Of a stretch of DNA of 64,000 nt, positions 7,238 through 16,971 are shown in pieces; the stretch's first letter is position 1; each line of letters opens with the position of its first letter. A program made the position numbers and the translations under genes. Source of the DNA: Cryobacterium adonitolivorans (GTDB taxonomy: Bacteria; Actinomycetota; Actinomycetes; Actinomycetales; Microbacteriaceae). The notes beneath the pieces were generated by a model, which was not told the DNA's origin, did no database searches, and saw only the letters and a program-made list of their open reading frames with translations. The stretch lies in contig NZ_SOFL01000040.1 in NCBI RefSeq assembly GCF_004402695.1, positions 34,768 to 98,767 on the forward strand, written 5' to 3'.

Positions 7238-8215
7238 GTGTCTACTCCTTTCAACCCTTTCGGGCAGGTCCTCGTCGCCCTGGTGACACCATTCACCGCT
7301 GACGGAGAGGTCGCCTGGGCCGATGTGGAGAAGCACATCGACGACGTCATCACCGCCGGGGCCGACGGCATCGTGGTCACCGGCACCACCGGCGAGACCT
7401 CCACCCTCACCGACCCCGAGAAGATCCGGCTCGTCGAGGTCGGCAAGGACGTCGCGGCCGGTCGCGCCAAGATCATCACCGGCGGCGGCTCGAACGAGAC
7501 CGCGCACGCCATGCAGCTCGCCAAGCAGAGCGAGAAGGCCGGCGCCGACGGCAACATGATCGTCACGCCGTACTACAACAAGCCCACCCAGGCCGGCGTG
7601 CTCACGCACTTCCGCATGATCGCGGATGCCACCGACCTGCCGGTGATCCTCTACGACATCCCGGGTCGCACGGGCATCCCGATCACCTACGAGACCATCC
7701 TGCGCGCCGCGAAGCACCCCAACATCCTCGCCGTGAAGGACGCCAAGGGCGACCTGGCCCAGGTCAGTCGAGTGCTCAACCAGACCGACCTGCTCTACTT
7801 CTCGGGTGACGACCCCAATGTGCTGCCGCACCTCTCGATCGGCGCCACCGGCCTGATCGGCGTCACGGCGAACATCGCCGCCACCCCGTACCGCCAGATG
7901 GTGGATGCCGTCAACGCGGGTGACCTCAAGGCGGCCACGCTGGCGCACCAGCAGCTCGAGCCCCTCGTGCGCGCCGTGATGACCCACGTGCCCGGCACCG
8001 TCGCGGCCAAGTACATCCTGCACGGGCTGGGCCGCATTGGCAGTCCCCGCGTGCGCCTGCCCCTGGTCGGCCCCGAGGAATCAGAGGCCGCCATGATCGA
8101 AGACGAAATCGACCTCGTCCGGAACATCCCCGGCGTCGACTTCACCAACTTCCGCCCCGACCGCAACGCCGCCGCAGGTGGAGCATTGCCCAAGGTCGCC
8201 GGAACCACACGCTAA
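7238..8215 (+). CDS. dapA: 4-hydroxy-tetrahydrodipicolinate synthase
   Basis: 325 residues. Condenses pyruvate with aspartate semialdehyde, the first committed step to DAP and lysine. The (beta/alpha)8 barrel shows TGTTGETSTL (residues 48-57), the catalytic tyrosine in VILYDIPGRTG (Y139) and the Schiff-base lysine in NILAVKDAKGD (K167). The GTG start at 7238 fits the leaderless -10. It precedes rnj by 85 bp, the arrangement known from mycobacteria; the gap carries a 16-bp tandem duplication. Confidence 0.97.
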   Translation: MSTPFNPFGQVLVALVTPFTADGEVAWADVEKHIDDVITAGADGIVVTGTTGETSTLTDPEKIRLVEVGKDVAAGRAKIITGGGSNETAHAMQLAKQSEKAGADGNMIVTPYYNKPTQAGVLTHFRMIADATDLPVILYDIPGRTGIPITYETILRAAKHPNILAVKDAKGDLAQVSRVLNQTDLLYFSGDDPNVLPHLSIGATGLIGVTANIAATPYRQMVDAVNAGDLKAATLAHQQLEPLVRAVMTHVPGTVAAKYILHGLGRIGSPRVRLPLVGPEESEAAMIEDEIDLVRNIPGVDFTNFRPDRNAAAGGALPKVAGTTR

Positions 8216-8245
8216 AAGATAAACGCACCCCGAACCAGAGCGCCG

Positions 8246-8277
8246 CTAACTTCACGCACCACTAACTTCACGCACCA
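8246..8277. repeat. Perfect 16-bp tandem duplication upstream of rnj
   Basis: CTAACTTCACGCACCA occurs twice head to tail (8246-8261 and 8262-8277), followed by a partial third copy (TCAACTCCA) before the rnj ribosome-binding site. It lies in the dapA-rnj spacer. Confidence 0.85.
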
Positions 8278-8300
8278 TCAACTCCACAATAGGAGGGCTT

Positions 8301-9977
8301 ATGCCCAACGACGTATACGCACCGCCCGCGCTTCCCAAGGGAACACTTCGCGTCACGCCCATCGGCGGACTCGGCGAAATCGGCCGGAACATGACCACCT
8401 TCGAGATCAACGGCAAAATCCTGATCGTCGACTGCGGCGTGCTGTTCCCCGAGGAGCACCAGCCCGGTGTCGACCTGATCCTGCCGGACTTCACCCCGAT
8501 CAAGGACCGCCTCAAAGACATCGTCGGCGTTGTGCTCACGCACGGCCACGAGGACCACATCGGCGCGGTTCCCTACCTGCTCAAGCTGCGCCAGGACATC
8601 CCGCTGATCGGCTCCGGCCTGACGCTGGCGTTCATCGAGGCCAAGCTCAAGGAACACCGCATCACCCCCTACACCCTGCAGGTGAAAGAGGGCCAGAAGG
8701 AGCGCCTCGGCCCGTTCAACCTCGAGTTCATCGCGGTCAACCACTCCATTCCGGATGCCCTGGCCGTGGCCATCAAGACCGAGGGTGGCAGCGTGCTGCA
8801 CACCGGTGACTTCAAGATGGACCAGCTGCCGCTGGACAACCGCATCACGGACCTGCGCGACTTCGCGCGCCTGGGCGAAGAGGGCATCGACCTGTTCCTG
8901 GTCGACTCCACCAACGCCGACGTGCCCGGCTTCACCCCGTCCGAGCGCGCCATCGGCCCGGTCCTGGAAGACGTCATCGCCCGCGCCCCGCGCCGGGTGG
9001 TCATCGCCAGCTTCTCCAGCCACGTGCACCGTGTGCAACAGGTGCTCGACGCCGCCCACGCCAACGGACGCCGAGTGGCGCTGCTGGGCCGCTCGATGGT
9101 GCGCAACATGACCATCGCCGCCGACCTCGGCTACCTCAAGGTGCCGGACGGCGTGCTGATCGACTTCAAGAAGGCCGGGAACATCCCGGACAACAAGATC
9201 GTCTACATGTCCACGGGTTCGCAGGGCGAGCCGATGGCCGTGCTCAGCCGCATCGTCAACAGCGAGCACCAGATCGAGGTCGGCCCCGGCGACACCGTCA
9301 TCCTGGCCTCCAGCCTGATCCCCGGCAACGAGAACGCGGTCTACCGCATCATCGACGGCCTCACCAAGCTCGGCGCCAACGTCGTGCACAAGGGCAACGC
9401 CAAGGTGCACGTCTCCGGACACGCCGCCGCCGGCGAGCTGCTCTACGTGTACAACGTGCTGCGCCCGAAGAACGTGCTGCCCGTGCACGGCGAGTACCGC
9501 CACCTGGTGGCCAACGCCAAGCTCGCCGTGCAGAGCGGTGTGCCCGTCGAGCGGGCGATCCTCGCCGAGGACGGCACCGTGCTCGACCTGCGCAACGGCG
9601 ACGTGAAGAAGGTCGGCCAGCTCGACCTCGGTTACGTGTACGTGGACGGTTCCACCGTCGGCGAGATCACCGAAGCCGACCTCACCGACCGTCGCACCCT
9701 GTCCGAGGAAGGCTTCATCTCGATCATCGTCGTGGTCGACAAGTCCACCGGAAAGGTCATCGTCGGCCCGGAGATCCACGCCAAGGGCTTCGCCGAAGAC
9801 GACTCGGTCTTCGACTCCGTCCGGCCCAAGATCGAGGCCGCCCTGGCCGAGGCCGCCCAGAACGGCACCCACGACACCTACGCGCTCACGCAGGTCGTGC
9901 GTCGTACCGTCGGCCGCTGGGTGCAGGCGTCCTTCCGCCGCCGCCCGATGATCGTCCCGATGATCATCGAGGCGTAA
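8301..9977 (+). CDS. rnj: Ribonuclease J
   Basis: 558 residues. A metallo-beta-lactamase/beta-CASP nuclease for mRNA decay and rRNA maturation. The zinc site HGHEDHIG is at residues 81-88, later ligands appear in VLHTGDFKMD and in the beta-CASP region (SGHAAAGEL), and the C-terminal domain extends from about residue 460. Strong ribosome-binding sequence AGGAGG sits about 5 nt before the ATG. A GC-rich hairpin follows the stop, closing the dapA-rnj unit. Confidence 0.96.
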   Translation: MPNDVYAPPALPKGTLRVTPIGGLGEIGRNMTTFEINGKILIVDCGVLFPEEHQPGVDLILPDFTPIKDRLKDIVGVVLTHGHEDHIGAVPYLLKLRQDIPLIGSGLTLAFIEAKLKEHRITPYTLQVKEGQKERLGPFNLEFIAVNHSIPDALAVAIKTEGGSVLHTGDFKMDQLPLDNRITDLRDFARLGEEGIDLFLVDSTNADVPGFTPSERAIGPVLEDVIARAPRRVVIASFSSHVHRVQQVLDAAHANGRRVALLGRSMVRNMTIAADLGYLKVPDGVLIDFKKAGNIPDNKIVYMSTGSQGEPMAVLSRIVNSEHQIEVGPGDTVILASSLIPGNENAVYRIIDGLTKLGANVVHKGNAKVHVSGHAAAGELLYVYNVLRPKNVLPVHGEYRHLVANAKLAVQSGVPVERAILAEDGTVLDLRNGDVKKVGQLDLGYVYVDGSTVGEITEADLTDRRTLSEEGFISIIVVVDKSTGKVIVGPEIHAKGFAEDDSVFDSVRPKIEAALAEAAQNGTHDTYALTQVVRRTVGRWVQASFRRRPMIVPMIIEA

Positions 9978-10001
9978 CCGCCCGCTGCACCGCACATCCG
10001 T

Positions 10002-10033
10002 CAACCCCCGGCCGCCCTCGGCGCCGGGGGTTG
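10002..10033 (+). terminator. Hairpin terminator after rnj
   Basis: Arms CAACCCCCGGC and GCCGGGGGTTG form a perfect 11-bp stem with a 10-nt loop, 24 bp after the rnj stop. There is no T-run, as is common in this phylum. Confidence 0.7.
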
Positions 10034-10170
10034 CCGCGTTCTCCGACCCCGCCGCCGCAGGGTCATCCTAGAGGAGGATCTTGCCCGAAAGCCGCTCTGA
10101 CGGCCGGTAACTGCCCCTAGGCTCGAGCCAGCCGACACCGTCAGGTGCGATGCGAGCACGGGGGAATTCA

Positions 10171-11244
10171 GTGAATGTGATGCGCAAATGGGTCTTTCCG
10201 ATCCTCCGTTTGCTCGTGGTCGCCGCCATCGCGGTGGCCCTGGTGAAACTGGCGTTCTTCGCCGACGAAGCCTCGGCCCAGGACCCGGCCCAGCCCACCG
10301 GGCAGATCGTGGAACCCCAGATCCCGGTGGCCCTGGGCACGATCACCAACGATGTGACACTGCCCGGAACCGTGTCGGCGGATGCCGCCGTGCCGGTGAA
10401 GGCCGTCGCGGCCGGCACCGTCGATGAGATCTTCTTCGCCGCGGGAGAGACCGTCGCCGCCGGCGACAAGATCTACGACATCAAGGTCGAAACCGTGCGC
10501 GACCCGGTTGAGACGACGGACGCCGCCACAGGCATGGTCGCCATCACCCAGCCGAAGCCCGCGGTCACGTTCGAGAAGGTCTTCGCACCCGCCGACGGCG
10601 TGCTCAGCGCCCTCACCGTCATCCACGGCCAGTCGGTCGCCATCGGCGACACCACCGGCCAGGTCGCGCCGCCCAGCTACTCCGTGAGCGGATCGCTCAG
10701 CCCCGAGCAGCAGTACCGGCTCGTCACCCAGCCCACCGATGCCTCCATCGCCATCACCAACGGCCCGGCCCCGTTCACCTGCACGGGCCTGCGTATCAGC
10801 ACCCCGCTGGCCGGGGCGGATGCCGGCGGCACCGGCGGCGGTGCCGATCCGGCCCCCGGAACAGGAACCGGCACCGGCGGGGCGTCCGGCACCACCGTCA
10901 GCTGCGCCATCCCGGCCGAGGTCACAGTCTTCCCGGGCCTCGCCGCCCAGATCACCATCGCCGGCGGCAAGGCCGAGAACGTGCTCGTGGTGCCCACCAC
11001 GGCCGTGAAGGGCTCCGCCGAGACCGGGGTCGTCTGGTTCGTGCTGCCCGACGGCAGCACCGAGGAACGCCCGGTGACGCTCGGCATGAACGACGGCACC
11101 TCGGTGCAGGTTCTCGGGGGCCTGGCCGAGGGCGACCTGGTCAACCAGTTCGTGCCCGGCGCCGTCGCGGTGCCGGCCGACGGCTGCGTCACCGCCCCCG
11201 ACGGCAGCGAGGTCTGCTCCGAGCCCGGAATGACCCTCCGGTGA
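10171..11244 (+). CDS. HlyD/RND-type periplasmic-adaptor-like protein of a MacB-type exporter
   Basis: 357 residues from the GTG at 10171, which has GGGGGAA about 5 nt upstream; an ATG at 10150 is the alternative. One N-terminal membrane anchor (about residues 4-28) is followed by an extracytoplasmic region: a lipoyl/barrel half-motif (VKAVAAGTVDEIFFAAGETVAAGD), its partner (FAPADGVLSALTVIHGQSVAIGD) and a C-terminal membrane-proximal domain (VLVVPTTAVKGS...GVVWFVLPDGSTEERPVTLG). This is the adaptor architecture of MacA. A Gly/Thr/Ala-rich loop (about residues 218-240) interrupts it. It is coupled to the ATPase and permease genes that follow. The exported substrate is unknown. Confidence 0.85.
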   Translation: MNVMRKWVFPILRLLVVAAIAVALVKLAFFADEASAQDPAQPTGQIVEPQIPVALGTITNDVTLPGTVSADAAVPVKAVAAGTVDEIFFAAGETVAAGDKIYDIKVETVRDPVETTDAATGMVAITQPKPAVTFEKVFAPADGVLSALTVIHGQSVAIGDTTGQVAPPSYSVSGSLSPEQQYRLVTQPTDASIAITNGPAPFTCTGLRISTPLAGADAGGTGGGADPAPGTGTGTGGASGTTVSCAIPAEVTVFPGLAAQITIAGGKAENVLVVPTTAVKGSAETGVVWFVLPDGSTEERPVTLGMNDGTSVQVLGGLAEGDLVNQFVPGAVAVPADGCVTAPDGSEVCSEPGMTLR

Positions 11245-11975
11245 CGCTCCTGCACCTGGCCGGCGTCACCCGCACCGTCCAGCTCGTCGACGCCCCGCCG
11301 CTGACGATCCTCTCCGGCGTCGACCTGGACGTCGCGGTGGGGGACCGGGTTTCCATCGTGGGACGCAGTGGTTCGGGCAAGTCCACCCTGCTCAACCTGC
11401 TCGGCCTGCTCGACAACCCCACCACGGGCGACCTCGAATTCGGCAGCCGACCGGTGAAGTCGTTCTCCTCGGCCGAACGCGACAGGGTACGCGGACGCGA
11501 CGTGGGCTTCATCTTCCAGCAATTCAACCTGCTGCAGGGCCGCACGGCGCTCGAGAACGTGATGACCCCGCTGCTCTACGCGCAGGGCAAGCAGTTCTGG
11601 CAACGTGCCCGCATCGCCAGCGAGATGCTTGAGAGGGTCGGCCTCGGCCACCGGCTGGGCGCCATGCCCGACAGGCTCTCCGGCGGTGAACAGCAGCGGG
11701 TGGCCATCGCCAGGTCGCTGGTGCGCGGCCCGCGGCTGATCCTGGCCGACGAACCCACCGGCGCCCTGGACCTCGAGACCGGTGCAGACGTGATGGCGCT
11801 GCTCGACGAGGTTGCCACCGCCTCGGGAGCCGCCCTCATCACCATCACCCACGACCCCGCCATCGCGGCGCTGGCCAGCCGGCACCTGCGCCTGGACCAC
11901 GGCGTGCTCACGGTCGCCGGCGCCCCGGCCGCCCCGGTTCTGCACGACACCGAGTTCGCTGCGGTGCCCGCATGA
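11241..11975 (+). CDS. MacB-type ABC transporter ATP-binding protein
   Basis: 244 residues. Shows Walker A ([19 protein letters not shown]), Q-loop (FIFQQFNLL), ABC signature ([15 protein letters not shown]), Walker B (LILADEPTGALD) and the switch histidine (ITITHDP). This is the LolD/MacB subfamily that partners FtsX-fold permeases and drives mechanotransmission or extrusion rather than import. The GTG start overlaps the adaptor stop (GTGA), and the stop overlaps the permease start (ATGA), so the three genes are translated as a coupled operon. Confidence 0.93.
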   Translation: MTLLHLAGVTRTVQLVDAPPLTILSGVDLDVAVGDRVSIVGRSGSGKSTLLNLLGLLDNPTTGDLEFGSRPVKSFSSAERDRVRGRDVGFIFQQFNLLQGRTALENVMTPLLYAQGKQFWQRARIASEMLERVGLGHRLGAMPDRLSGGEQQRVAIARSLVRGPRLILADEPTGALDLETGADVMALLDEVATASGAALITITHDPAIAALASRHLRLDHGVLTVAGAPAAPVLHDTEFAAVPA

Positions 11976-13198
11976 ACCGCCTGCTCAGCAACGTGGTCGG
12001 CTCGTTCGTCGAGGCCTGGCAGGAGCTGCGCATCCACAAGACCCGGGTGATGCTCTCGCTGATCGGGGTGGCCGTCGCGGTGTGCGCGATCACCTCGGTG
12101 GTGGGACTCGGCGCCGTGGCGCAGCAGGCCCTGCAGGAGCAGAACGAACAGCAGGGCGGCCGGGCGGCGACCCTGTCCCTGTACGTGGCGAAGTACGACG
12201 GCACGGCCATGGATCCGGAGGTCATGCAGGATCTCTGGACCACCTCCCTGGACCGGTACGGCATCGAGTACGCCAGCCGGATCGTGAACTCCAGCCAGAC
12301 CGTGCAGTTCGCGGATGGCGCGGTGCCGGTGCGCGTCACCGCCGTCGACCAGGCGTACGGCACGATGCACCGCGTCAAGCTCACCGAGGGCGGGTGGTTC
12401 ACGGCCGAGGACGCCGATAGGCTCGCCCCCGCGGTGCTGGTGAACCAGGTCTATTACGACCGGCTCGGCCGGCCCGACCTGGCGACGCATCCCACCACCA
12501 TCCTGCTCGGCGACCGGCCGACGACCGCCGTGATAACCGGCGTCTACCCGGTGAGCACCTGGGACACTGAGCCCGCCATGTATATGCTCACCGACACCCT
12601 GACCGGTCTGAGTTCGCCGGAGCAGCAGACGGCCAACGGGGTGGTGCCCAACTATGAAATGTGGGTGCCGACGGACCTCAGCGAAGACCTGACGACCGCC
12701 ATCCAGCGGGATTTCACGGCAGCAATCGGCAAGGGAACCAACGTGTCGGTGAGCCGGCAGGACTACGCCGCGTTCAACGAGGACCCTTTCGCGTCGATCA
12801 AACTGCTCGTCGGGGGAGTGGCCGGCCTGGTGCTGCTGCTTGGCGCCCTCGGCCTGGTGAACATCGCCCTGGTCACGCTCAAGCAACGCATCCGCGAGAT
12901 CGGGGTGCGGCGCAGCTTCGGCGCCACCGCCGGGCGGGTGTTCTTCTCGGTGATGATGGAGAGCATCGTGGCGACTCTGGTGGCCGGCGTGGTGGGCGTG
13001 ATCGGCGCCGTGCTCATCGTCACCAACCCCATGCTGCAGGAGTTCATCAGCCAGGGCATGGTCACCGACTTCCCGCCGTTCCCGGTGGAGGCCGCCATCC
13101 TCGGCCTGGTCTGCGCCACCGTCGTCGGCGCCCTCGCCGGCCTGCTGCCGGCCCTGGTAGCGGTGCGCGTCAAGGTCATCGACGCCATCCGGTACTGA
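11972..13198 (+). CDS. MacB/FtsX-family ABC transporter permease
   Basis: 408 residues. One N-terminal transmembrane helix (about residues 27-47) is followed by a large extracytoplasmic MacB_PCD-type domain (about 50-270), then three helices (about 285, 330 and 375) with the FtsX coupling sequence LKQRIREIGVRRSFGATAGRVF. Together with the adaptor and ATPase it makes a tripartite-like exporter, although this organism should lack an outer-membrane TolC partner. A candidate for peptide, lipid or antibiotic export; substrate unknown. Confidence 0.9.
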   Translation: MNRLLSNVVGSFVEAWQELRIHKTRVMLSLIGVAVAVCAITSVVGLGAVAQQALQEQNEQQGGRAATLSLYVAKYDGTAMDPEVMQDLWTTSLDRYGIEYASRIVNSSQTVQFADGAVPVRVTAVDQAYGTMHRVKLTEGGWFTAEDADRLAPAVLVNQVYYDRLGRPDLATHPTTILLGDRPTTAVITGVYPVSTWDTEPAMYMLTDTLTGLSSPEQQTANGVVPNYEMWVPTDLSEDLTTAIQRDFTAAIGKGTNVSVSRQDYAAFNEDPFASIKLLVGGVAGLVLLLGALGLVNIALVTLKQRIREIGVRRSFGATAGRVFFSVMMESIVATLVAGVVGVIGAVLIVTNPMLQEFISQGMVTDFPPFPVEAAILGLVCATVVGALAGLLPALVAVRVKVIDAIRY

Positions 13199-13224
13199 TG
13201 TTCCCCACGATCGCCGCCATTCGC

Positions 13225-13241
13225 TGGTCGAGCCTGTCGAG
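13225..13241. repeat. Dispersed intergenic repeat copy
   Basis: TGGTCGAGCCTGTCGAG (17 bp) lies between the permease and ftsK. Its exact reverse complement recurs at 41372-41388 in another gap. The rest of this 144-bp spacer holds the ftsK promoter. Confidence 0.7.
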
Positions 13242-13329
13242 CCCAGCTGAGACACCCCTTCGCCGTGCCCGCCGGGGCGGTTGCCGGGGCAATTGGGCGT
13301 GGGCTCACGCCGATGTCGGCGCTCGGCGG

Positions 13330-13335
13330 TACCGT
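13330..13335 (+). promoter_or_regulatory. -10 element of leaderless ftsK
   Basis: TACCGT ends 8 nt before the ATG at 13343, with no ribosome-binding site between them. This supports that start over the in-frame ATG at 13265. Confidence 0.4.
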
Positions 13336-13342
13336 GGAACAC

Positions 13343-16303
13343 ATGGCTACGAGCACTAAGTCGACCGGGCGTGCCCGCAGCACGCCTGCGCGCGGCACCG
13401 GAACGACCGCGCGAACCAAGGCCGGCAGCACCGCGACCCAGAAGACCGTAAAATTCACCCCGACCGTGACCAAGCCGGGCATCGCCGTACGCATCTGGAT
13501 GGGACTGGCCCACGTCAGCGGCGGCGCCGCCCGCGCGCTCGGCCCCGAGCAGCTCTCCAGGGAGGAACGCCGCGACGGCCTGCCCTTCTTCCTCGTGCTG
13601 CTGTCCATCGCCGGCGCCGTGATCGAGTGGTTCCTGATCAACGACCCTGTGGCCCAGACCCTGGACGCCTGGACCTTCGGTGGGCTCTTCGGCCGGGTGG
13701 CCTTCGCCCTTCCGGTGATAATGCTGCTCTTTGCGATCTGGCTGTTCCGCAACCCCAGCTCAGTGCACGACAACGGCCGTATCGGCATCGGGCTGTCCCT
13801 GCTGCTGGTCACGGTGTCCGGGCTCTGCCACATTTTCGGCGGACAGCCGGCGCCCAGCCAGGGCATGGAGGTCCTGGCCCTTTCCGGCGGCGTGATCGGC
13901 TGGATGATCGCGGCCCCGCTGATCTACCTGATGACCACCGTTGGCGCGGCCATCGTCGTGATCCTGCTGCTCATCCTCAGCCTCTTCATCATCACCAAGA
14001 CCCCGCCGAACAAGATCGGTGATCGCAGCCGCGAACTCTACGCGTGGCTGTTCGGTGCACCGCTGCCGGCCCCCGAGGAGCGCGCCGCCGCCAAGGAGAT
14101 CCGCCAGGAGCGCATCCAGGCCCTCAAGACCAAGCAGATCGAACTCGACGGCCTCGACCCGGCCCACGACGACGAGACCGACGAGGGCGCCCTGCCCTGG
14201 TGGCGACGCAACACCAGCAAGCGCGAGGAAGACCCCGACTTCAGCAGCGCCGTCTCCACTAATTCAAACGGCACTAATTCAAACGGCACTAATTCAAACG
14301 GCACCAATCCAAACGGCACCGACCATGAGGCTGACCCGCCGGCGGCAGATCCGCTCAGCATGCTGCTCAACCACGGCGCGGATGCGGCCAAGGGCGGCTT
14401 CGACACCGCCCTCGAGTCACCCCAGCCGCCCGCTTCCCAGGACCACTACGGCACCGAGGTGCTCGAAGACCTGCTCAAGGCCGAGGAGGCCATCAAACGC
14501 TTCACCGGTGAAGTCGACGCGGTGCCGCACGCGACGGGCCTTCAAGCCGACGACCCGGTCGGCCTTACCGAAGTGCTGCCGGGCCTGGACGACCTCGACG
14601 AGGCGGCCACGGCGGTAGACCGGTCCGCGACCGACCTCGCCTTCGGCGAGCAGCCGAACCTGCCCTACGTGCTGCCCTCGTCCACGACCCTCACCGCCGG
14701 TCCGCCGGCCAAGGCCCGTTCCGCCGCCAACGACGAGATCGTCAAGTCCATCACCGAGGTGCTCAGCCAGTTCTCGGTGGATGCCCGCGTCACCGGCTTC
14801 TCCCGCGGCCCGACGGTCACCCAGTACGAGATCGAACTCGGCCCCGGCGTCAAGGTCGAGCGGGTCACCGCCCTGAGCAAGAATCTCTCCTACGCCGTCG
14901 CCTCCAACGAGGTGCGCATCCTCTCGCCGATCCCCGGCAAGAGCGCCATCGGCATCGAGATCCCCAACACCGACCGCGAAATCGTCACCCTCGGCGACGT
15001 GCTGCGCTCGACCACGGCGACCAACAGCACCCATCCGATGACCATCGGCGTGGGCAAGGACGTCGGCGGCGGCTTCGTCATCGCCAACCTCGCCAAGATG
15101 CCCCACCTGCTCGTGGCCGGATCCACCGGCTCGGGTAAGTCCAGCTTCGTCAACTCGATGATCACCAGCCTGCTCATGCGGGCCAAGCCCAGCGACGTGC
15201 GCATGGTCCTCATCGACCCCAAGCGCGTCGAACTTGCCGCGTACGCCGGCGTGCCGCACCTGATCACCCCCATCATCACGAACCCCAAGAAGGCCGCCGA
15301 AGCGCTGCAGTGGGTCGTGAAGGAGATGGACATGCGTTACGACGACCTGGCCAGCTTCGGTTTCAGGCACATCGACGACTTCAACAAGGCCGTGGTCAAC
15401 AACGAGATCGTGCTACCCGCCGGCAGCGCCCGCAAGCTCAAGCCCTACCCCTACCTGCTGGTGGTCGTCGACGAGCTCGCCGACCTCATGATGGTGGCTC
15501 CGCGCGACGTCGAAGACTCGATCGTGCGCATCACCCAGCTCGCTCGCGCCTCCGGCATCCACCTGGTGCTGGCCACCCAGCGGCCCAGCGTCGACGTGGT
15601 CACCGGCCTGATCAAGGCCAATGTGCCCTCCCGGCTGGCCTTCGCGGTGACCAGCGTCACCGACTCCCGGGTCATCCTCGACCAGCCAGGCGCGGACAAG
15701 CTGATCGGCCAGGGCGACGCGTTGTTCCTGCCGATGGGCGCCTCCAAGGCCCTGCGCGTGCAGGGCGCCTGGGTCAACGAGGCCGAGATCGAACGGGTCG
15801 TCAAGCACGTCACCCAACAGGCCCGGCCCGACTACCGGCCCGACGTCTCCGCCGAGGCGCCGCGCAAGGAGATCGACTCCGACATCGGCGACGACCTCGA
15901 GGTGCTGCTCGCCGCCGCCGAACTCGTGGTGTCCACACAGTTCGGCTCCACCTCGATGCTGCAGCGCAAGCTCCGCGTGGGCTTCGCCAAGGCCGGCCGC
16001 CTGATGGACCTGCTCGAATCCCGCGAGATCGTCGGCCCGTCCGAGGGCTCCAAGGCCCGCGACGTGCTCGTCACCGCCGAACAGCTGCCGAGCGTCCTGG
16101 CCAAGCTGCGCGGCTCCGACGCCGAGCACCACGCCGCCACCGCCCGCTCGCAGTTCGAGGAGTCCCAGCGGGCGCAGGCGCACGAGCCGGCAACGCCCGA
16201 CCCGCGCTACGCCGACGACCCGGTGGCGAAGATGAGCGAAGGGTACGCTGAGGACGAGGGCGACTCGGACGAAGACGCCTGGCAACTCACCGACAGGGAA
16301 TGA
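13343..16303 (+). CDS. ftsK: DNA translocase FtsK/SpoIIIE
   Basis: 986 residues. Pumps chromosomal DNA at the division septum. A basic N-terminus is followed by four hydrophobic helices (about 70-215), an acidic/low-complexity linker (about 270-450), and the hexameric motor. The motor shows [16 protein letters not shown] (Walker A, about residue 593) and [12 protein letters not shown] (Walker B, about residue 706). The C-terminal winged-helix gamma domain reads [24 protein letters not shown] perfect 15-bp repeat encodes TNSNG in the linker. The ATG at 13343 gives a plausible N-terminus; pgsA starts 3 bp after the stop. Confidence 0.95.
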   Translation: MATSTKSTGRARSTPARGTGTTARTKAGSTATQKTVKFTPTVTKPGIAVRIWMGLAHVSGGAARALGPEQLSREERRDGLPFFLVLLSIAGAVIEWFLINDPVAQTLDAWTFGGLFGRVAFALPVIMLLFAIWLFRNPSSVHDNGRIGIGLSLLLVTVSGLCHIFGGQPAPSQGMEVLALSGGVIGWMIAAPLIYLMTTVGAAIVVILLLILSLFIITKTPPNKIGDRSRELYAWLFGAPLPAPEERAAAKEIRQERIQALKTKQIELDGLDPAHDDETDEGALPWWRRNTSKREEDPDFSSAVSTNSNGTNSNGTNSNGTNPNGTDHEADPPAADPLSMLLNHGADAAKGGFDTALESPQPPASQDHYGTEVLEDLLKAEEAIKRFTGEVDAVPHATGLQADDPVGLTEVLPGLDDLDEAATAVDRSATDLAFGEQPNLPYVLPSSTTLTAGPPAKARSAANDEIVKSITEVLSQFSVDARVTGFSRGPTVTQYEIELGPGVKVERVTALSKNLSYAVASNEVRILSPIPGKSAIGIEIPNTDREIVTLGDVLRSTTATNSTHPMTIGVGKDVGGGFVIANLAKMPHLLVAGSTGSGKSSFVNSMITSLLMRAKPSDVRMVLIDPKRVELAAYAGVPHLITPIITNPKKAAEALQWVVKEMDMRYDDLASFGFRHIDDFNKAVVNNEIVLPAGSARKLKPYPYLLVVVDELADLMMVAPRDVEDSIVRITQLARASGIHLVLATQRPSVDVVTGLIKANVPSRLAFAVTSVTDSRVILDQPGADKLIGQGDALFLPMGASKALRVQGAWVNEAEIERVVKHVTQQARPDYRPDVSAEAPRKEIDSDIGDDLEVLLAAAELVVSTQFGSTSMLQRKLRVGFAKAGRLMDLLESREIVGPSEGSKARDVLVTAEQLPSVLAKLRGSDAEHHAATARSQFEESQRAQAHEPATPDPRYADDPVAKMSEGYAEDEGDSDEDAWQLTDRE
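14258..14320 (+). repeat. In-frame 15-bp tandem repeat inside ftsK
   Basis: Three identical units ACTAATTCAAACGGC (14258-14302) plus a fourth with two changes (14303-14317) encode Thr-Asn-Ser-Asn-Gly repeats at residues 306-325. AAT, TCA and ACT codons are otherwise rare in this G+C-rich gene, so the repeat looks recently acquired. The unit length keeps the frame. Confidence 0.9.
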
Positions 16304-16306
16304 CCC

Positions 16307-16909
16307 ATGGCTACACCGCGCGACCCGGCCACGCCGTCCAACTGGAACCTGCCGAACATCATCACCATCGTGCGCATCCTGCTCGCGCCGCTGTTCTTCT
16401 TGATGCTTCTGTCCGACAACGGCGCCGACGGCGCCCTGCGCTGGTGGGCCGCCGTGCTCTTCATCGTGGCCATCGCCACCGACGGCGTCGACGGGGCCAT
16501 CGCCCGCCGGTACAACCTGGTCACCGACCTGGGCAAGCTGCTCGACCCGATCGCCGACAAGATCCTCACCGGCGCCGCGCTGATCGGCCTGTCCATCCTC
16601 AACGAGTTGCCCTGGTGGGTCACCCTGGTCATCCTGGTGCGCGAGATCGGCATCACGGTCTTCAGGTTCGCCATGCTGCGCGACCGGGTCATCCCGGCGT
16701 CCCGCGGCGGCAAACTCAAGACCCTCGCGCAGTCTGTGGCGATCTCTCTGGCCCTGTTGCCGCTCTGGCTGGTCTTCGGCGACTGGATCAACTGGGTCAA
16801 CACCATCACCATGACCCTCGCCCTGGTGCTCACCGTGTACACCGGCATCGAATACCTCGTCGCCGCCCGCCGGGAGAACCAGCACGTCAAGCCGCCCGAA
16901 AATGCCTGA
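16307..16909 (+). CDS. pgsA: CDP-diacylglycerol-glycerol-3-phosphate 3-phosphatidyltransferase
   Basis: 200 residues, an integral membrane CDP-alcohol phosphatidyltransferase with about five helices. The family signature DG(x)2AR(x)8G(x)3D(x)3D is read from DGVDGAIARRYNLVTDLGKLLDPIADK (residues about 65-91), including both Mg-binding aspartate pairs. The product is phosphatidylglycerophosphate, precursor of phosphatidylglycerol and cardiolipin. It lies 3 bp behind ftsK, the mycobacterial pgsA3 position. A 16-bp tandem repeat begins at its stop codon. Confidence 0.93.
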   Translation: MATPRDPATPSNWNLPNIITIVRILLAPLFFLMLLSDNGADGALRWWAAVLFIVAIATDGVDGAIARRYNLVTDLGKLLDPIADKILTGAALIGLSILNELPWWVTLVILVREIGITVFRFAMLRDRVIPASRGGKLKTLAQSVAISLALLPLWLVFGDWINWVNTITMTLALVLTVYTGIEYLVAARRENQHVKPPENA

Positions 16910-16971
16910 GTCGATTCGTGCGTGAGTCGATTCGTGCGTGAGTCGATTCGTGCGTGAGTCGATTCGTGCGT
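16907..16971. repeat. Four-copy 16-bp tandem repeat between pgsA and cinA
   Basis: GAGTCGATTCGTGCGT repeats with a strict 16-bp period from 16908, 16924, 16940 and 16956, then decays at 16972. The first copy overlaps the pgsA stop codon, and the cinA start lies inside the array. Every unit contains GTG codons. Because 16 is not a multiple of three, neighbouring copies offer starts in different frames. Confidence 0.95.
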
